Shown here: one piece after another, positions 47,772-62,197 of the stretch | Numbering within the stretch: position 1 is the first letter of the stretch | Layout: each line of letters starts with the position of its first letter | Source of the DNA: Loxodes magnus | Lineage: Eukaryota > Ciliophora > Karyorelictea > Loxodida > Loxodidae | Assembly (NCBI GenBank): GCA_946699065.1 | Contig: CAMPDV010000136.1 | Coordinates: 558,001-622,000 of the forward strand | Reading direction: 5' to 3' | Length of the DNA: 64,000 bases | Position numbers and translations under genes: made by a program | Notes under the pieces: model-generated | Databases searched by the model: none | What the model was told of the DNA's origin: nothing | What the model saw: only the letters and a program-made list of their open reading frames with translations

Positions 47772-50065
47772 CATGAAGTCTCATTTTAATATTACTTTTC
47801 TCTTTAACTTACAATCAAGGAATTAATTTGAGTGTTTTGCGATTTCTAATTACTTAATTTCTTTTAAATTCTTTAAATATATTAGCCAAAGTTATCCAAA
47901 GCTATCTTGATGAGATGTTACTTATATTTTTCAATTTGATTAATATATTTTTCCAATGTGTCTTGGCAAGAATGATCAAAGTTTCCAGCAAATAGGCACC
48001 ATATACAAATATAGGTAATCGGTTTAATAATTTTCTTGATTTATCATATGTAGAGATTTAAGAGCTTAAAGTATTTTCGGTTTTTAGTAAAGATAATTCG
48101 ATTACTGTCTAAATTTAGAAATTTGGCTTGTAATAAAGTATCTGCATAGTCTTAGGCTTCCGTTGCTTTTATTTCTAATTCTTCGTTGGTTTTGTTAGTA
48201 TGTATCTGACGAAGAATCTAACTTATAATCGGGACTGCTAGAAACAATGTTTTTATTTACCTGCTGATCTTTCTATTTTTTATTTAAAGTAACTTATAAT
48301 ATTCTTTTCTCCTTAGAATCTAATCTTTCATGTAACATTTCTCATCAAATATTTAACTAAATATCTGTGAATTTTCTTTCTCATCTCTTAAGCTAATATT
48401 CATTCTTGCAATTCTATAAAATTTTATATACTGCATTTAAGTGAGATAGTAATAATCTCATGATGGTAGGAAACAATATTTTATTCTTAAATTACTAATT
48501 TTTTATTTGCTTTTAACTATTGTTTCCTAAAAATATTCTGATAAAAGAGACGTTTAAGAATATTCTCTTTAAAGTCTTTATTTTATTTAATTGAAGCAGC
48601 TTTATATTAGTAATTATTTTTGATACTATTAATAATTTTCTTTTTGCTTAGCTTTTTTTAATTTAAGTAAATATTCTTCCTCTTGCTTTTATCTTTTATA
48701 TCAATTGAACTATTCTAAATATTTTATTTAAATCAAATTTCTTTTTTTTGTACAATTAATTATAGCAATCTTTGAAGCTACTTTGTATAAATCTATTGCA
48801 TATAGTTGCTCAGTTGTGCTTTCTCATTAATCAGAGCAATCTGATGCTTGATTTTTAAATAATTTTGCATGTGCTTTGTTTGTCACTAAATATTTGAAAC
48901 TTGAGTATATTAGCTTTAATTAATAAATTGCTTCAATCATAAGTTATTTGGCATCCTTTTTACTATTAAGTCCCTTTTTTTTAATTTTATTCAGTGAAAT
49001 TTACTAGTTATTTGATTTAGTTTTGCCTTAGCCATAATAAAGTATTTAATTAAATTGATTATACTTATTTTCTGCTTAGATTGCTTATCTTTTCTATCTT
49101 TTAATGTTTGCTTATATTAGCAAGAATAAACTTATGCTTAAGTAGCTTAATGTCTCGATTGTTTTTTATTTCTCAAATAAGCTGAGGAATTTTAAGCGTC
49201 TCTTCAAATAATAATTTCCCTAAGATATGGTTAGACCAAGCTTTTTTCTTAAATGTAATTTCTAGGATAATTGTTCTAAACTTGATAATTTCTGTTTTAT
49301 AGATACAATAGATTAAAGAATTATTGAATAGTAAATATTATGTTAAATCTTTAGGCTTCTACTTGTATATTGAATATAGCAAAGGTTTATTCCGAGTATC
49401 CTGCTATTATTTATATGAGTCTTAAAGTTTTCTAAGTCTTTACTAATTATTCTCTAAAATAGATTTATTATTTATTAAAATTAATCTCAGAATCATTAAA
49501 TTTTACTTCTTCATGCATCAGGTTTTCTAAAATTCTTCATGTCTATTAATTTCTTTAATTATCTTAATAGTCTAGTATGTTTTTAGTTTAGAATAATTTA
49601 GTAAGAAACAGCTTCTACTTATAATTTATAATCTAATTCTAATGAAATATCTTAACTAGTAAAATATTTATTCCTCTCGCTGTTATTTCATTATTTTAAC
49701 TTTCTTCTATATCTTTACTTTTATCTTTTCTCATTCTTGTTAATATCTTTTTTTTCTTTTCCCTTTTCAAAAAGAATGTAACTTTATGAACCTAAATTTT
49801 ATAGAGTTGCTGCTTCTTCTATTCGCATAACTATTTTCAGAATCTCCTTATTTAAAGTATTAAGTTTTTCTTATTATTGCTAATTGAATTAACAGCAACC
49901 AAGAAGATTTTCACTAAGTATTTAGTTTTTAAAGGTATTTATCTATTCTCTATAATACTTAGTAATTTCCCTGCTAGTATTCCCTAACCTATTTACTCTC
50001 GATATTTCTCTTATAGACTCTTGTTTAAATCTGCTATATCTATTAATATTCACTAATATAATCAT
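47772..50065 (-). CDS. ORF1 of cassette B (copy 2), 3' end doubtful
   Basis: ATG 50065-50063. Same N-terminal and middle motifs as copy 1. It has one base more than copy 1 near 48222 (CTAACTTATAATCGGG against CTAACTATAATCTGG) and several amino-acid changes near 47998 (tyrosine/cysteine, proline/leucine), so its 3' part drifts freely. Confidence 0.52.
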
Positions 50066-50167
50066 TTAATTATTTAATTATTTAATTTAAGTTTTTAATT
50101 TTTAGAGAGTGCTAATAAAATACATAATAAGCAGAGTGCTAAAACTATACAGAATTATTTCAAAAGA

Positions 50168-51304
50168 ATGAGTATGAAAGAAGCTAAAAAGTAAGAGCAA
50201 AATTAAGAAGAAGGAAAGAGCAACTAACAAAGCAAATTTGATGGCAAACTAAGTAATAAAATTATAAAAAAGGATTATCTAGAAGATAAGATAAGTGTAG
50301 TCATTAAACTAGTTACTTAGAGATAGCAGCTATTGTATTAAAATGCTATATTCTAGCTAAATGAGTTATTTAATATGTTAATTTAGGAAAAAATCTAAAA
50401 AGAAAATAATAAAAAGGAAAGAGATGGAAGTAAATTAGAATTGTCAGATTAGTCACTAGCCCTTAGAGAGTTACTAGTTGGATCTAGATTTTGAAGGGAA
50501 TGCTTATAAACTATATAATGCTTTATAAATAAGTGTTTGTAGAATTAATGAAACCATAAATTTATATAAATCAAAGAATCAAAGCATTTTGAATTTATAT
50601 GAGTTCTCTCAGATAAAAAAGCTTCTTAGATATAATAAAAGCTAAGGTAGATATAGAGGTAAAATGTTGTAAATGGTAGAAAAAAATTTAGTATGATTAA
50701 ATAAGCTTTGAAGACTAAGAGTATAGAAACTAAGTTGAACTAGAACAAAAGACATTTAATGGTTTGTTGAAAATAATTTTAAGGACTTTGAAGACTATAA
50801 AACACACTTAAGAATAATAGACATAAATCCAAACATTAAGAGCAATCAGATTTAGAAATATACTTAATTGACATATTAGACTACTTGTAACTCTTTAGAT
50901 TAGATTTTGACTTTTCTATTTTGCTATAAAGTATGAAAGAAAATCTGAAAATGAGGAAATATGAGATTGTATGATTTTTAATCTTGGAGCAGAAATATAA
51001 TAAGCAATAGTAATATATAAATTTAGATAATTAATGCTTATTAAAACTACTAAGGAAAGAGAAATTATTGGATATTTATTAATTTAATAGGTGGAGATAA
51101 AAGAAAACTAAAATAGAAGCAAACTCTGCAAAGTATTACATCTGAAAGGCAAGAGCAAAGTGGGACAAAGAATAAAAAATAAAAGTGATAATTAGAGAAT
51201 AAAGTTAGTAGTAAAAAGAAAGGATTATGGATATGTTAAGGTTGATAAAATAGAAGTTGAATTAGTTATGTTTAACTTAGGTTATTTAGTTAATATAATA
51301 TTGA
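50168..51304 (+). CDS. ORF2 of cassette B (copy 2)
   Basis: ATG 50168 to TGA 51302-51304, same length as copy 1. Differences include silent TTA/TTG and TAA/TAG and several replacements (arginine/glutamine, tyrosine/aspartate, serine/cysteine). Confidence 0.55.
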
Positions 51305-51515
51305 ATAAATTGAATAATAATAAAGGTGATTGAATTGAAAATAATAAGGATGATATGATAGAGTTAAATATATAAGTAAAGAAAATAATAAATAACCTAA
51401 TAAAAATATAAAAGGTTTATAGAATTATTTTTATTTAAAGGTTCTTAATAACAATATAAATAAACAATAAGCATTAATATTGCTTAATATAATATACTAT
51501 AGAAACATAATATAC

Positions 51516-52995
51516 ATGAATGATATTATAATAGCTATTATTTAGAATTAACGTATAGTTATAAATAAGGATATAAATAATTAAGGTAAATAACTTAAAT
51601 AAAATATTTTAAAATAATAGTATAATAAAAGGAAGAATCAATAGATTTATTAAAAGTAGATTTATTCATTTTAACAAAGTCATAGAAACTATCTAAACAT
51701 ATATATCAACTTATTATTTACATTTATTACCGCTATATTCTTACATTATTAACTATTACTACTTTTATACTTACAACACTATTACAGCCATAACTTTCTT
51801 AATTATACATCTAATAAGATTGAGATTAATTTATTAAGATAAATATAAGAATTAGTGAGAAAGAGTTATTTAAATTAAAATAGGACACTGATCCTGCTAA
51901 AATTAGTATCCTTCCTAAATGTTAAATCTCTGTTCAAATATTAATCTATCGAAATCTTAATAATAATTAAAGAGGGAGCTATTAAAAAAATTGCAAATAA
52001 TGTTGCTATTTTTGCTAACGGAGTAGAGGATTTCTTAAAAATTAAGTGAAATACTTAAATTATGCTATAAAGCAAGACAGTAATTTTTAACTCTTTAAAT
52101 TAAGAGTTTCAAGTTCTGGAGATAAAAGAAAATTTTAGAGAATGAAACAAATCATTAGAAACTAATTAGACTGAGTAATAAGTTAGAAAAAAGCTATTTA
52201 AATTCAAGAAAATCAGAATAATACAAATACTAAGTTCAGTAGAAAGAAGAAAAATAAGCTTAGGATAAAAAATAAAGAATGAGCAGTTTCTTAAAATTGC
52301 AAAGTTCTAAAGATCACAGTTATTGAAATTTTAAACTTTATATTTAAACAAAAATTAATGCAAAATAAGCAAATTTCATCCAGTTTAAGTTAAAGGAATA
52401 GCAGTTAAGGAGTTTAAATTATAGGAAAAATATTGGTTTTTAACCTGCTCGTTTCAGGTTAATTAGATTTTTTAGCTTTCTTTTTATAAGAAAATGTATG
52501 GTTTCACAATTACTATTGCTTTTTACTCAAAAGTTAATTGAAAAATTCAGCTGCATTAATCTATTAAATATTGAATCTTCTATACAGAACAGGAAAGAAA
52601 AATTTGTGTTTCTTAACTTCACATATCTTATTACTGAACCATGATAGAGAAGTAAAAACATAGGATGCGGGGAACTGCCTTACATAACTACATCATTATA
52701 TTAAAATCTGGGAATTATTTACCCAAAAATGATAAAAAGAAGATTTTAGATTTTTGACAAAAGTTCAAGAATTAGAATCAATCCCAGCAATAATTTTAAA
52801 ATTGAGAAGTCTAAAAATATTCTGGTCTATACTACAAAGCATCTTCTGCTAATGTTCCGTTTTTAATATGATGTATAATAACTAAATTTCTTAAAACTAT
52901 AACTAAAAAATTACAAGAGTGGTTATTCTTATCTTAATAGCCCTAACTGCACATAGAGATTCTATTATAGTACATTTTAAAAAGATTAAGATTGA
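51516..52995 (+). CDS. Gene Y of cassette B (copy 2), one-base insertion
   Basis: ATG 51516 to TGA 52993-52995 as in copy 1, but a run of four T is five here (about 52520-52524), shifting the frame in the last third. Silent changes on both sides of the insertion (CTA/CTG, TTA/CTA) follow the copy 1 frame, so the insertion is recent or a sequencing error. Confidence 0.52.
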
Positions 52996-53416
52996 AAGAT
53001 TTGGTTATTAATATAGGAATAATAGCTATTAGCCATTAATGTTAGGATTGCATATAATGTATAATATAAGCTATTAGTATTATTGATACTCTTTAGTAGG
53101 TTCTTATTAATATTAAAGCAACATAATAAACTATTTATAACAGAGTATATCTATAAGATTTAATAAAGTATAATAAATATCTTTAAATAATTCCTATATA
53201 AGACTTATATCTTTAATTCAAATATTTAAATCAACTATTTAAAGTTATAGTTCATATAAAATACCCAATAAAGTTATTCTTAGATCTATATATTGCTTTT
53301 TATAATTTCTAGGTTTTAATTAAGATTCTCATTAGTAACTAATAATGTATTATCGTTACTTTCTTAAGCAGACTAACTAGGAAAAGATATACTAAAACGA
53401 AATGTAATAAGTCTTT

Positions 53417-55282
53417 ATGTCCTACCTAAATATTAAAGTTTATCCTTTTAAATACTTCTTAGTATAAAATATCTATATCTCTTCTGCAGCGTTTTCAGTC
53501 TGGTAAGTTAAAGATAATTTAAGCTTAATAAAGATATAAAAGTAATAAAATAATTCCATAAAGCAATAAGTTTAATCTCAAGTCTTAACTAATAGCTACA
53601 AGAAGGAAATCTCTCTTTAGTAGATCTATATAGTTATTTAAGTATATGAAAAGGTACAAAAATTAATACTAACAAAGACTAAACTTATGTTTGCAAAGGG
53701 AATTTCACTCAAATAGCTTGTAAAATATTAATTGGCAATTGAGGCTTTAATGAGACAGTAAGATCAATAAATAAAGCATAGTAGTTTATAAGAATAATAT
53801 AGCCTTTTAATGCTTCAAGAGTAGATTAAAGAAGGCATTTAATATTTTAACTAAGCCTTAAAATTGAATAATGATGATATTGAAGTTCATATTAATAAAA
53901 TAATTATTTTAATAAATAAAATACATTTGTAGAAGTTATTTAGTTCTAGGCTTATTTAAAACATCAATTAAACAATTTTTTGAATCCTGCTAAAGATTAA
54001 CAAAGAAATATTATAAACTTAGTTAATGCAACTAGATTTAACTATATTAAATCAAAGCAAGAAAATAAAACATTTACCTTAAAAGAAATAAAAATAACCA
54101 GAAGTGACTGATTACTTTACTAACGCTGTGAATATAAACTCTTAAGATTAAGAAGCTTAATCCTTTTAAAAAGAGCTGTTATAAATGATAAAGAAGTATA
54201 GTGAAGCATTTTAGTACTTTGACTAAAATATTTAAAATTAGTCTAGTAGAGATATGAAACAAAAATAAAGAAACTTGAAAGTTCTTGAGTAGCATTATAC
54301 ATTCAAAATGATTATAATTCGATTTCATAAATCTTCAGCAACAAATAAATAAAGATTAAATAATAAATAATTTAAAAGTATTTAATACTTTTGCAAAACA
54401 GTACGCAAAAACAACTTTACAATGCTTTTCTTAGTAAGAGCTTCTTTTTATAATTTCCAGATAATTATTAGAATGTTTACATTAGCTCAAAACATAATTA
54501 GAGTTAAAGAGAGAGAATATAGCACTTATATTAATTAGTTTTATCAATAGAGATTAAAGAGAATAGTAAAGCAGCAAATTTTATGATAAAGTATTAAATC
54601 AGATCTAAATTTGTAACATGTTCATTTCAAAAGTGTTTGATTACAGATTTTGATTCCATCAAAAACAAAATAAATGTTTGATTGTTAAATAATATAAATC
54701 CAAATAATTTTTATAACTTAAATTACACATATTTTTCATTGAAAAATTAGTAAAAGAATTAAGAAAATATGTGGTTCTTTGGAAGATAATAGTAAAGACT
54801 CTACCACATATATATTTGCTGTAATAAGATCTACAATTATTGTGTTGAACGTTATCATATACTTATCTATAAAACTCAGAAATTCATCTCTTTAAGGAAA
54901 TTAATTCGCCTAAAAAGTGTATTAGATGCTTACTCTTATTTCGTAAACATACTGAATATCTAATTTAAGAGTTACAATAGAAGTTTAAATATCTGTAGGA
55001 ATAAGAAATGAGAAGATTAAAAAAAGGGAAGTTAGCAATAAAATAGTTTAAGACTTCGCCTGAGGAATTAAAAACAATATGAACGTTTAAATATAAAAGG
55101 AAAACATGAAATAATGTTCTAGCTAAGGTTTTAGATTCCCTTAAATGTATCTAAAAGTGATTTAAACATTTTTTCAATATTTTTCTATTGATCAGCAAAA
55201 GGAGAAATATGCTTTTTTGGTTTATATTCACCTGGATTATGATTCAGTCTCTTTAAATCTTATATCTAGGTAGTTTTATTGA
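53417..55282 (+). CDS. TPR-repeat protein (copy 2)
   Basis: ATG 53417 to TGA 55280-55282, same length as copy 1. TPR motifs unchanged. Differences: CAC/CAT and ACG/ACA silent; valine/isoleucine, valine/alanine and leucine/threonine replacements. Confidence 0.7.
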
Positions 55283-55689
55283 TAAATATATTTAAAATAA
55301 AGAATCAAGGAGCATTTCATTCATAAAACGATTTCAAAGATTAAAAGTTTATAATCTTCTTAGCTTTAGAAGAGAATAAATAAACAATTCTCTGATATTC
55401 CTTTTTATAGAAGGAATATGCATTTTAAACTTTATTAGAGTAAAAAATTTAAAATTGTTTTGATCCTTTTAAATATATAATAATCACTAAACTTGTAATT
55501 AACTTTTACTGAGTACTTTTAATTACATTTTTTTAATACATCGTTAAAGTTAAATTTTGCCAGAGTCTATCTTATTTACTTATATCTCGTGTAAAATTAA
55601 GGCGTAATTAGCTATATTTAGATTTGGAAGTTTAATAGGATAGATATTTTACACATATATAATAGTTCTACTTTTGTTATTCTTAATAC

Positions 55690-55733
55690 AGCAATCAAAA
55701 TCATAATTCAAATAGCTTGGAATTATGATTGCT
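55690..55733. repeat. Inverted repeat at the stop of the small MORN gene (copy 2)
   Basis: Copy of 22998-23041, unchanged. Confidence 0.5.
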
Positions 55734-56424
55734 CAAATACTCTACTTACTTTATGCAACTAATCAACTCCTAACTAAAACCTTTATCGCTTTCTGTCTTG
55801 CTATTCAATAATTTCTAACTTTGCAGTTTCAAACTCTTTTGCTTCTTAAGTGTGTCAATTGATATCCTCTTATCTATATTATTAGGAAGAAGATAGATCA
55901 TCATATGTATCTCCATTTTGATATTTAGCTTCTCCATATATCAATTCATCATTGTTCCATTCTCCTTCAAAAGTTGATCCATCTTATCAGATCATTTTTC
56001 CTTTTCCTTATCGAATTTTATCAATTAACTATCCTTGATAAGTTTCTCCGTTTATATAATTAAAAAATCCATTTAATGGCTCGTCTTCGCTTCATTCTCC
56101 TTCAAAAATCGATCCATCTTGTCATATCATTTTTCCATATCCTTTTTTATAGCCATTTTCAAACTATCCTTAATATGTATCACCATTTAATTGCTTCATA
56201 ACTCCTTATCCTTATGGTAATCCTTTTTCGATATCTCCTATATATATACTTCCATTTTAGTATTTTATTTGGTTTTGCATTTAAAGTTTTTCAGTAAGTT
56301 GTTCTTTTTCTGGTTCTTTTTTTTCCTCTCTTTAGAAAAACTCCATATTCATTTAGTTTTTTTCTAGTTCCATACTTAACAAGGAAGTTTGATGTTCTGG
56401 CTAGAAAATGGGCTTTGCTTGCAT
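55708..56424 (-). CDS. Small MORN-repeat protein (copy 2, intact), 238 residues
   Basis: ATG 56424-56422 to TGA 55710-55708, 239 codons in one frame. Seven T at the site where copy 1 has eight keep the leader (MQAKPIFQPEHQTSLLSMEL, later KEPEKEQLTEKLQ) in frame with the MORN motifs. About five MORN motifs, then a helical tail. This copy should be taken as the reference sequence of the gene. Confidence 0.9.
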
Positions 56425-56860
56425 TTTTTTATTTTATCAATTTATTTAATTTCTTAATTAGTAGATTTCTTTTAAATAGACTAGCTTTTAAATATAACCT
56501 TGCTTAGACTTTTAAAGCAATTTTGATTTATTTAGATTTAAAACTTTGTTTTTAATTTAAAAGATTTTAATCTTAAAATAATATAGCGAAGTGGACAAGT
56601 TAGTCTTCTCGTTAATTTTTAAAATTTAAAGGGATCGCCGAACAGGTAAAATTAAGAGTATATAGCTTAAATTCTTATCAATAGCTTCATATTTTACTTT
56701 TAATATATTTATAACTTAGTAAAATGCTCTAGATGATATTTTTAGAGGATTATATTTAGATTTACTTTTAACCTTCAGTTTGTATTATTTAAATGAAGAA
56801 GCTTTTTTTAATTTTCATTAATAAAGTAACTTTGGGTAATTTAATTTAATACTTAATAAC

Positions 56861-57551
56861 TATTAATTATTTATGCTTCTATCATGTAATGAATGTTTGA
56901 TATTTTAAGAGTGGTATTATTTAAAATACTATTACTATGAAAGTTAGCTTCGTGATTTATTAAGTTAATTATTTTCTTATGTCACGAGTGCAAATCTATT
57001 AGCATGATATACTTTATTTATATATTTTAGAAATTTAGAATAAAATTGTAGTAAAGCTCTGCTTTAAATTTAGCCTAAATAGCAATTTAATTTTGGAAAT
57101 TCTCCAGATGGAAATAGTATTTTGTAGGGTAAGGTTTTAAAACTATAAGTTTCCTTTTAGGTTGTTTATGGTTCTAGATTATTTAAGTTATTCTTAATTT
57201 TTGATGTTTTAGTTTTAAAGATATAGTTAATATATTCTGCTACTTTAGCTTTTTCCTTTTCATTTTAGTTCTTAAAGACACAAATAAAATTTCTTGCTTG
57301 ATTAGAATGTCGCTACCCTATACAATTTGCTTGGATATTTGGGTTTAAAGTAATACAACTATGCTATTTTAGTTAATTTATGAAAATCTTTAATTAGTTA
57401 CTGAATGCTAAAAACAATTTATGGTTTCTGAATGTAAAGAAATAGCTTCATAAGCCATAAGCCTAATCTACAATCAAGATTTCAAAAAGATATATAGCAT
57501 TAATTTAACTCTTATTAAGGGATACTTCTAGGCTAATTCTTAGCTCCTGAT
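56861..57551 (-). pseudogene. Gene X of cassette C (copy 2), frameshifted
   Basis: Identical in arrangement to 24170-24860, with the same frame switch. Confidence 0.52.
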
Positions 57552-58050
57552 TTAATACTCTTGTTTACAATGTTTAGTTTAAAATACAATTAATAAAGGA
57601 TAAAAGTAAGCTAGGGCAGATTATTAGGAGAATGTAAGAATAATGATTAGTAGATGTAATAGAAATAAAGAAAGAATAATAAAAAGCAAACATTATATAA
57701 GTAAGATCCAAGAGGCCTTTAATTATAATACTGATTATAAGCATTTAATAACTATCTTAGATATCATATATGTTAATACCCTTATAATATTTAACCTATA
57801 ATATGAATTAGCTATAATTATCTATATTTATTTACTAGGTAAACAAGAGCGCCAATTAAAATTTAATTCATTTACCATAAAATTTAAACTTTAATAGATA
57901 TTCAACCATGTAAAACCTATTTTAATAAGGCAATTAATAAGTATCTAAAATTATTCAGTCTATGATACTTCTAATTATTTAAATAAGATTAAGAAATATT
58001 AATTAATAAGTACATAACAGACATTTTCTATTCTATATTGTTAAATTTAC

Positions 58051-59491
58051 AAAAGATAAAACAACTATTCTCATTTATTATTTCATATCTTTAACTAATT
58101 ATCAATTACGAATTTGCTTATTTTGTGATTACTTTTTACTTCATTATTTCCAGTTATTATTAAAGATATTTGTCTATTACAAGCTAAATTTCAAACTTAA
58201 TTTCAAAGCATGTATTTGCATAATATTTGGACTTCTTGGCTTTTATTTTTTATTCTTTCGATGATATCAATAACATGTGTCTAAAAATCTAATTAGTTTA
58301 TTTCTGATTTTCTAGAAGCAACTTTTGCTAAATTATTTGGTGTTTTTTCTTTTTTAGATACTTTTAGTATTAAAGTCTCTATAAATTTTATCTTTAGTAT
58401 AAATAATTCATCTAGTATGTAACTCAATGTATATAAATCTTCTATCTCAGTTCTAATTTAATATTACTCCTTATAATTCTATAAAATTTTAGTATTCTAT
58501 ACTTAGTAAAACTCTCTCAAAAATGCAATTCCCTATTTATTTCAATAAATTGCAAAACTTTTTAATTTGCTTTCTTCTATTATTATTTAAAAGGTAATTC
58601 TGATTAAAGAGACTTTTTCAGAAGACATTTTCTAAAAGTCTTGATTTTATTTTTTGAAGTAGCATTATATTAGTAACGATTTAATGATACTAATAATTTG
58701 TTTCTATATCTTTAGATTATAATTTTAATTTAAATAATTTACTTATTCCTCTAGCTCTCTTCTATCTATTTAGCTATTCTAAATCTTTATTCTAAACATT
58801 TCCTTTCTTGTAATCCAATCTATATTTATCTGGAAACTTATTCTCATACTTTCTATTAAATATAGTTGCTTTTATTGCGTTTTCTCATTAATCAGAAAAG
58901 TTTTATACTCTATTTTAACTAAATTTAATTATGCTTAGATTTTGCGGATCAGATATTTAAAAGTCTGGATAAATTGCCTTAAACTAATTAAAATAATTTC
59001 AATCATGAGAGATTTAGAATCCTTTAATTGCTAAACTACTATTTTCATGTTTTCAGTAAAATTAGCTAGTTTTAAGATTCGGACTTTGCTCTTAGTTTTA
59101 TTAAAGTAATTTTCTTTGATTGATTATACTTAGTTTGGGCTTAATTGACTTATGGATTTTTCTATGTTTAGTATTTTTGTATAAGTACTTGAATAAACTT
59201 ATCTTTAAGTAGCTCAAAATGTTAATTTGTTTCTTCTAAGTTAATGAAGATAAACCTATCCTATCAGATGCTATTTTTCTTAAGTTTGTTTCTGACAAAA
59301 ACGTTTTTATTTATTGTAATTTTTGCTTCTCCCCTCATATTTGATAATTTATTATTCTTTAGGATAGATTAGATTAGAGCTTTTGTGAATTAATACTTAT
59401 TAGGTTAATCTTTAGGTCTTAAGCTTAAGTATCAGAATGTAGTAAAAAATCTATTTCAAGTGTCCTGTTTTAAACAATTATTTTAAGCTTT
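58051..59491 (-). pseudogene. ORF1 of cassette C (copy 2), degenerate
   Basis: Copy of 25360-26800, same motifs and same broken frames. Confidence 0.42.
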
Positions 59492-59578
59492 AAATTTAAG
59501 TTTCAGCTATTTAAAAAATGCTGAGTACAATACATAATAAACTGAGTGCAAAAATCATATGGAATAATATTAGTAAGA

Positions 59579-60841
59579 ATGAGTAAGAAAGAAGCTAAAA
59601 CTTTAGAGCTGAATTAAATAAGAAAGATCAGTCAAAAAGCAGATTTAAAACAAATTAAGTAACAAAATTATAAATAAGGATTATAGCAAATAACTAATAT
59701 CAAGTAAGCTAATCATTAAAATTATTATTAAGAGATAGCTACTATCATGCTTAAATCAAAATCAAAACAAGTTTTTTAATTCATTATTTTTAGGGAAATA
59801 ATCTAATAGTAGGACAAATAAAAGAATAGAGGAAGTAAAGCTTTTGATTGTCTTATTAATCACTTACTCTATAGTTGGATTATAGATTTTGAAGATATAG
59901 TATCTAAACTAAAATTCAGCTTTGATAAGGATTTAGGGTTTTTGATTATTACATATGCATTAACTACACTTTCTTATTTTTTTCTGAGACTAATCTGTAA
60001 ATTATTCCCATTAAATCCATTATTAGACTGAATTGATTTGCAAAAAAAGAGATAATAAGATATAAGGCTTACTAATCCAGTGACTTGTAGAAATATTTCT
60101 AACTTTAGAATCGAAACTAGAAATCAGTTTTGTCGATCAATGAAAACATTTCTAACGTAAACGATCTCTTGTATGATATAATATTTTTCTTAGATATAAA
60201 TGAGAGTTATGCTTACATAAATTAAAGGTTGCAAATGTTTGAATAGTAAAAATATGATTGAATGGAAACTAAGATACTAAGTTTAAGTATATTAATTGGC
60301 ATTTTCTAAAGCTAAGTATTCCTTCAATTTAAGGCTTATAGCAAAATAAAAATAATAAAGAATTAAAACTAAATGCAACCTTAAATAGCAGGCAGACTTA
60401 GGAATATTTCAACTTTCTTTAACTTATTAAGCAACTCTTAAGAATAACTTTTAGATTTGGAATTTTAGCATTAAAGTTAGAGCTGATTAATAAATCCTTT
60501 AAAAAAGCAAAAGCTATAAATTTAAGTAAGGGATTATAAATTAATAAGTAGAACTAATAAACTCAATAAGATAGCTGATGCTGATAATTAATGCAGAATT
60601 GCTTAGAAGAAAGAAAAATTAATGCAGAATACTTTTAACTTAGATCATGTAAATGCAACCTTAGACAAAAATTAAGAAATAAATTATGTAAAAAATCGGA
60701 ATTTTAAAAACAAAATAAGTTAATCAAAGTGGGAATATGCACAAAAATTAAAATTGGAGGTAGAGTATTAAATCAGAAGTAAAAGGAAATTATTAACATA
60801 TCTTTACTAAAGAAAAGTATTATAGAATAGTATTTCCTTAT
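59579..60841 (+). pseudogene. ORF2 of cassette C (copy 2), frameshifted
   Basis: Copy of 26888-28150 starting at ATG 59579, with the same frame changes. Confidence 0.42.
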
Positions 60842-61252
60842 TTTAATATAGATTTAATTACAATAACTTATTTTTAGCTTGTTTTAGTTAATTTAATGCT
60901 TATTAATAATTAATTTATTATATTTTGAAATAAGAAGGAAGTCAAGATAAACTTTAAAGATATAGTATTAAGTAGTAAATATCCTTTTTTAAGATCTATT
61001 TTATCGAAAAGCTAAAAGAAATCCTTTTAAATTATTAGTATTAGATAACTTGATAACTTGATATTAAAGCTAGTTATAATTGTAAAGTGGGACTTACTAA
61101 TTAAAATTATGAACAATTTTAATTATTATTAAGAAGCTACCTATATTAATGACTAATTTAGACTACTAAACATAAATTACTAACAACTTACATATTTACA
61201 TCATATTCTGCTACCTTTCTATAATAAACACCTCATTATTAAGCTAACTAGT

Positions 61253-62197
61253 TCATTTATAATTCTTATGATTTTGTTTTCATGAAATCTTTAGTTCTTT
61301 TTATTACTTCAAATGCCTCATAAATGTCATTCTAAGTCAATCTCTATTAAACAAGCGATCTAAATTTTATTCTACTTTACTCAGATTTAGATACTATTTA
61401 CATAAATCATTCAAAACTAAATTCAAATAAACAAATCTATTTAGAATGCTAAACCGTTTATTGCTAATGAAATTACTTTTTACTTTTTGAAAACTTAGCA
61501 AACTAGAACATTTATTTTCCATCTAAACTTACATTTATACTAATAGCTATACTTATTCTTTCATTTTTCTCACTTTTAGATACTTTTTAAATAGTGCTAT
61601 TTCTACTAACTTTAGGTTTAAAACATTTGCTTTTTCGATTTTTTTATTTAATTTAAAGGCAAATGCTCTGAAGATTTTAAGCTTTAGAACTTTGAAATAC
61701 ATAAGAACTTGAAATTTCTCACTTTTCTAATTTTTCTTAGCTCTCTTTTCTTCTTTATTTTGAGATAATTGTTTTAGCTCTTCTGATCCACTATTATTTC
61801 AAATATCTTTATTATAAATTGACTCTCGACATTGTTATATTTTTTAATGATTTGCTTCGCTGTCTGTAAATTTTCTTCTACTACTACTTAGGAATCCTAA
61901 TTTTAAGAAGTTTAATTTAACTTTCTTGATTTATGGCATAATTTAAGTGTTTTCCTTATAATTTTTATAGAAATTCTCTTCTTCTTTGTCTAAATTAATA
62001 GCATCAATTCCTATTTTGGAATGACTCCCTTTCTTCATCTATTTTTCAAGCATCAATAGATTTATATTAGACAGAAATTTTAAGTTCAGGAATGTTAAGG
62101 TAGATTTACTTAATTTTAGCAGAACCAGAGTCTTAATTTTTATAATTAAACTATAAGTCACATAAACTATTCAAATAATTATCTTTCATCCAAGCAT
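61253..62197 (-). CDS. Gene Y of cassette D (copy 2)
   Basis: ATG 62197-62195 to TGA 61255-61253, same 315 codons as copy 1. Differences include alanine/valine, tyrosine/asparagine and glutamine/tyrosine replacements plus silent AAT/AAC and TCT/TCC. Confidence 0.56.

Larger units (their letters stand above)
47272..51522. mobile_element. Cassette B core (copy 2)
   Basis: Second copy of 14580-18830, including the GAGCGCC core at about 47541, ORF1, the divergent region and ORF2. Confidence 0.5.
57631..61161. mobile_element. Cassette C core (copy 2), decayed
   Basis: Second copy of 24940-28470; GAGCGCC core at 57847. Confidence 0.5.
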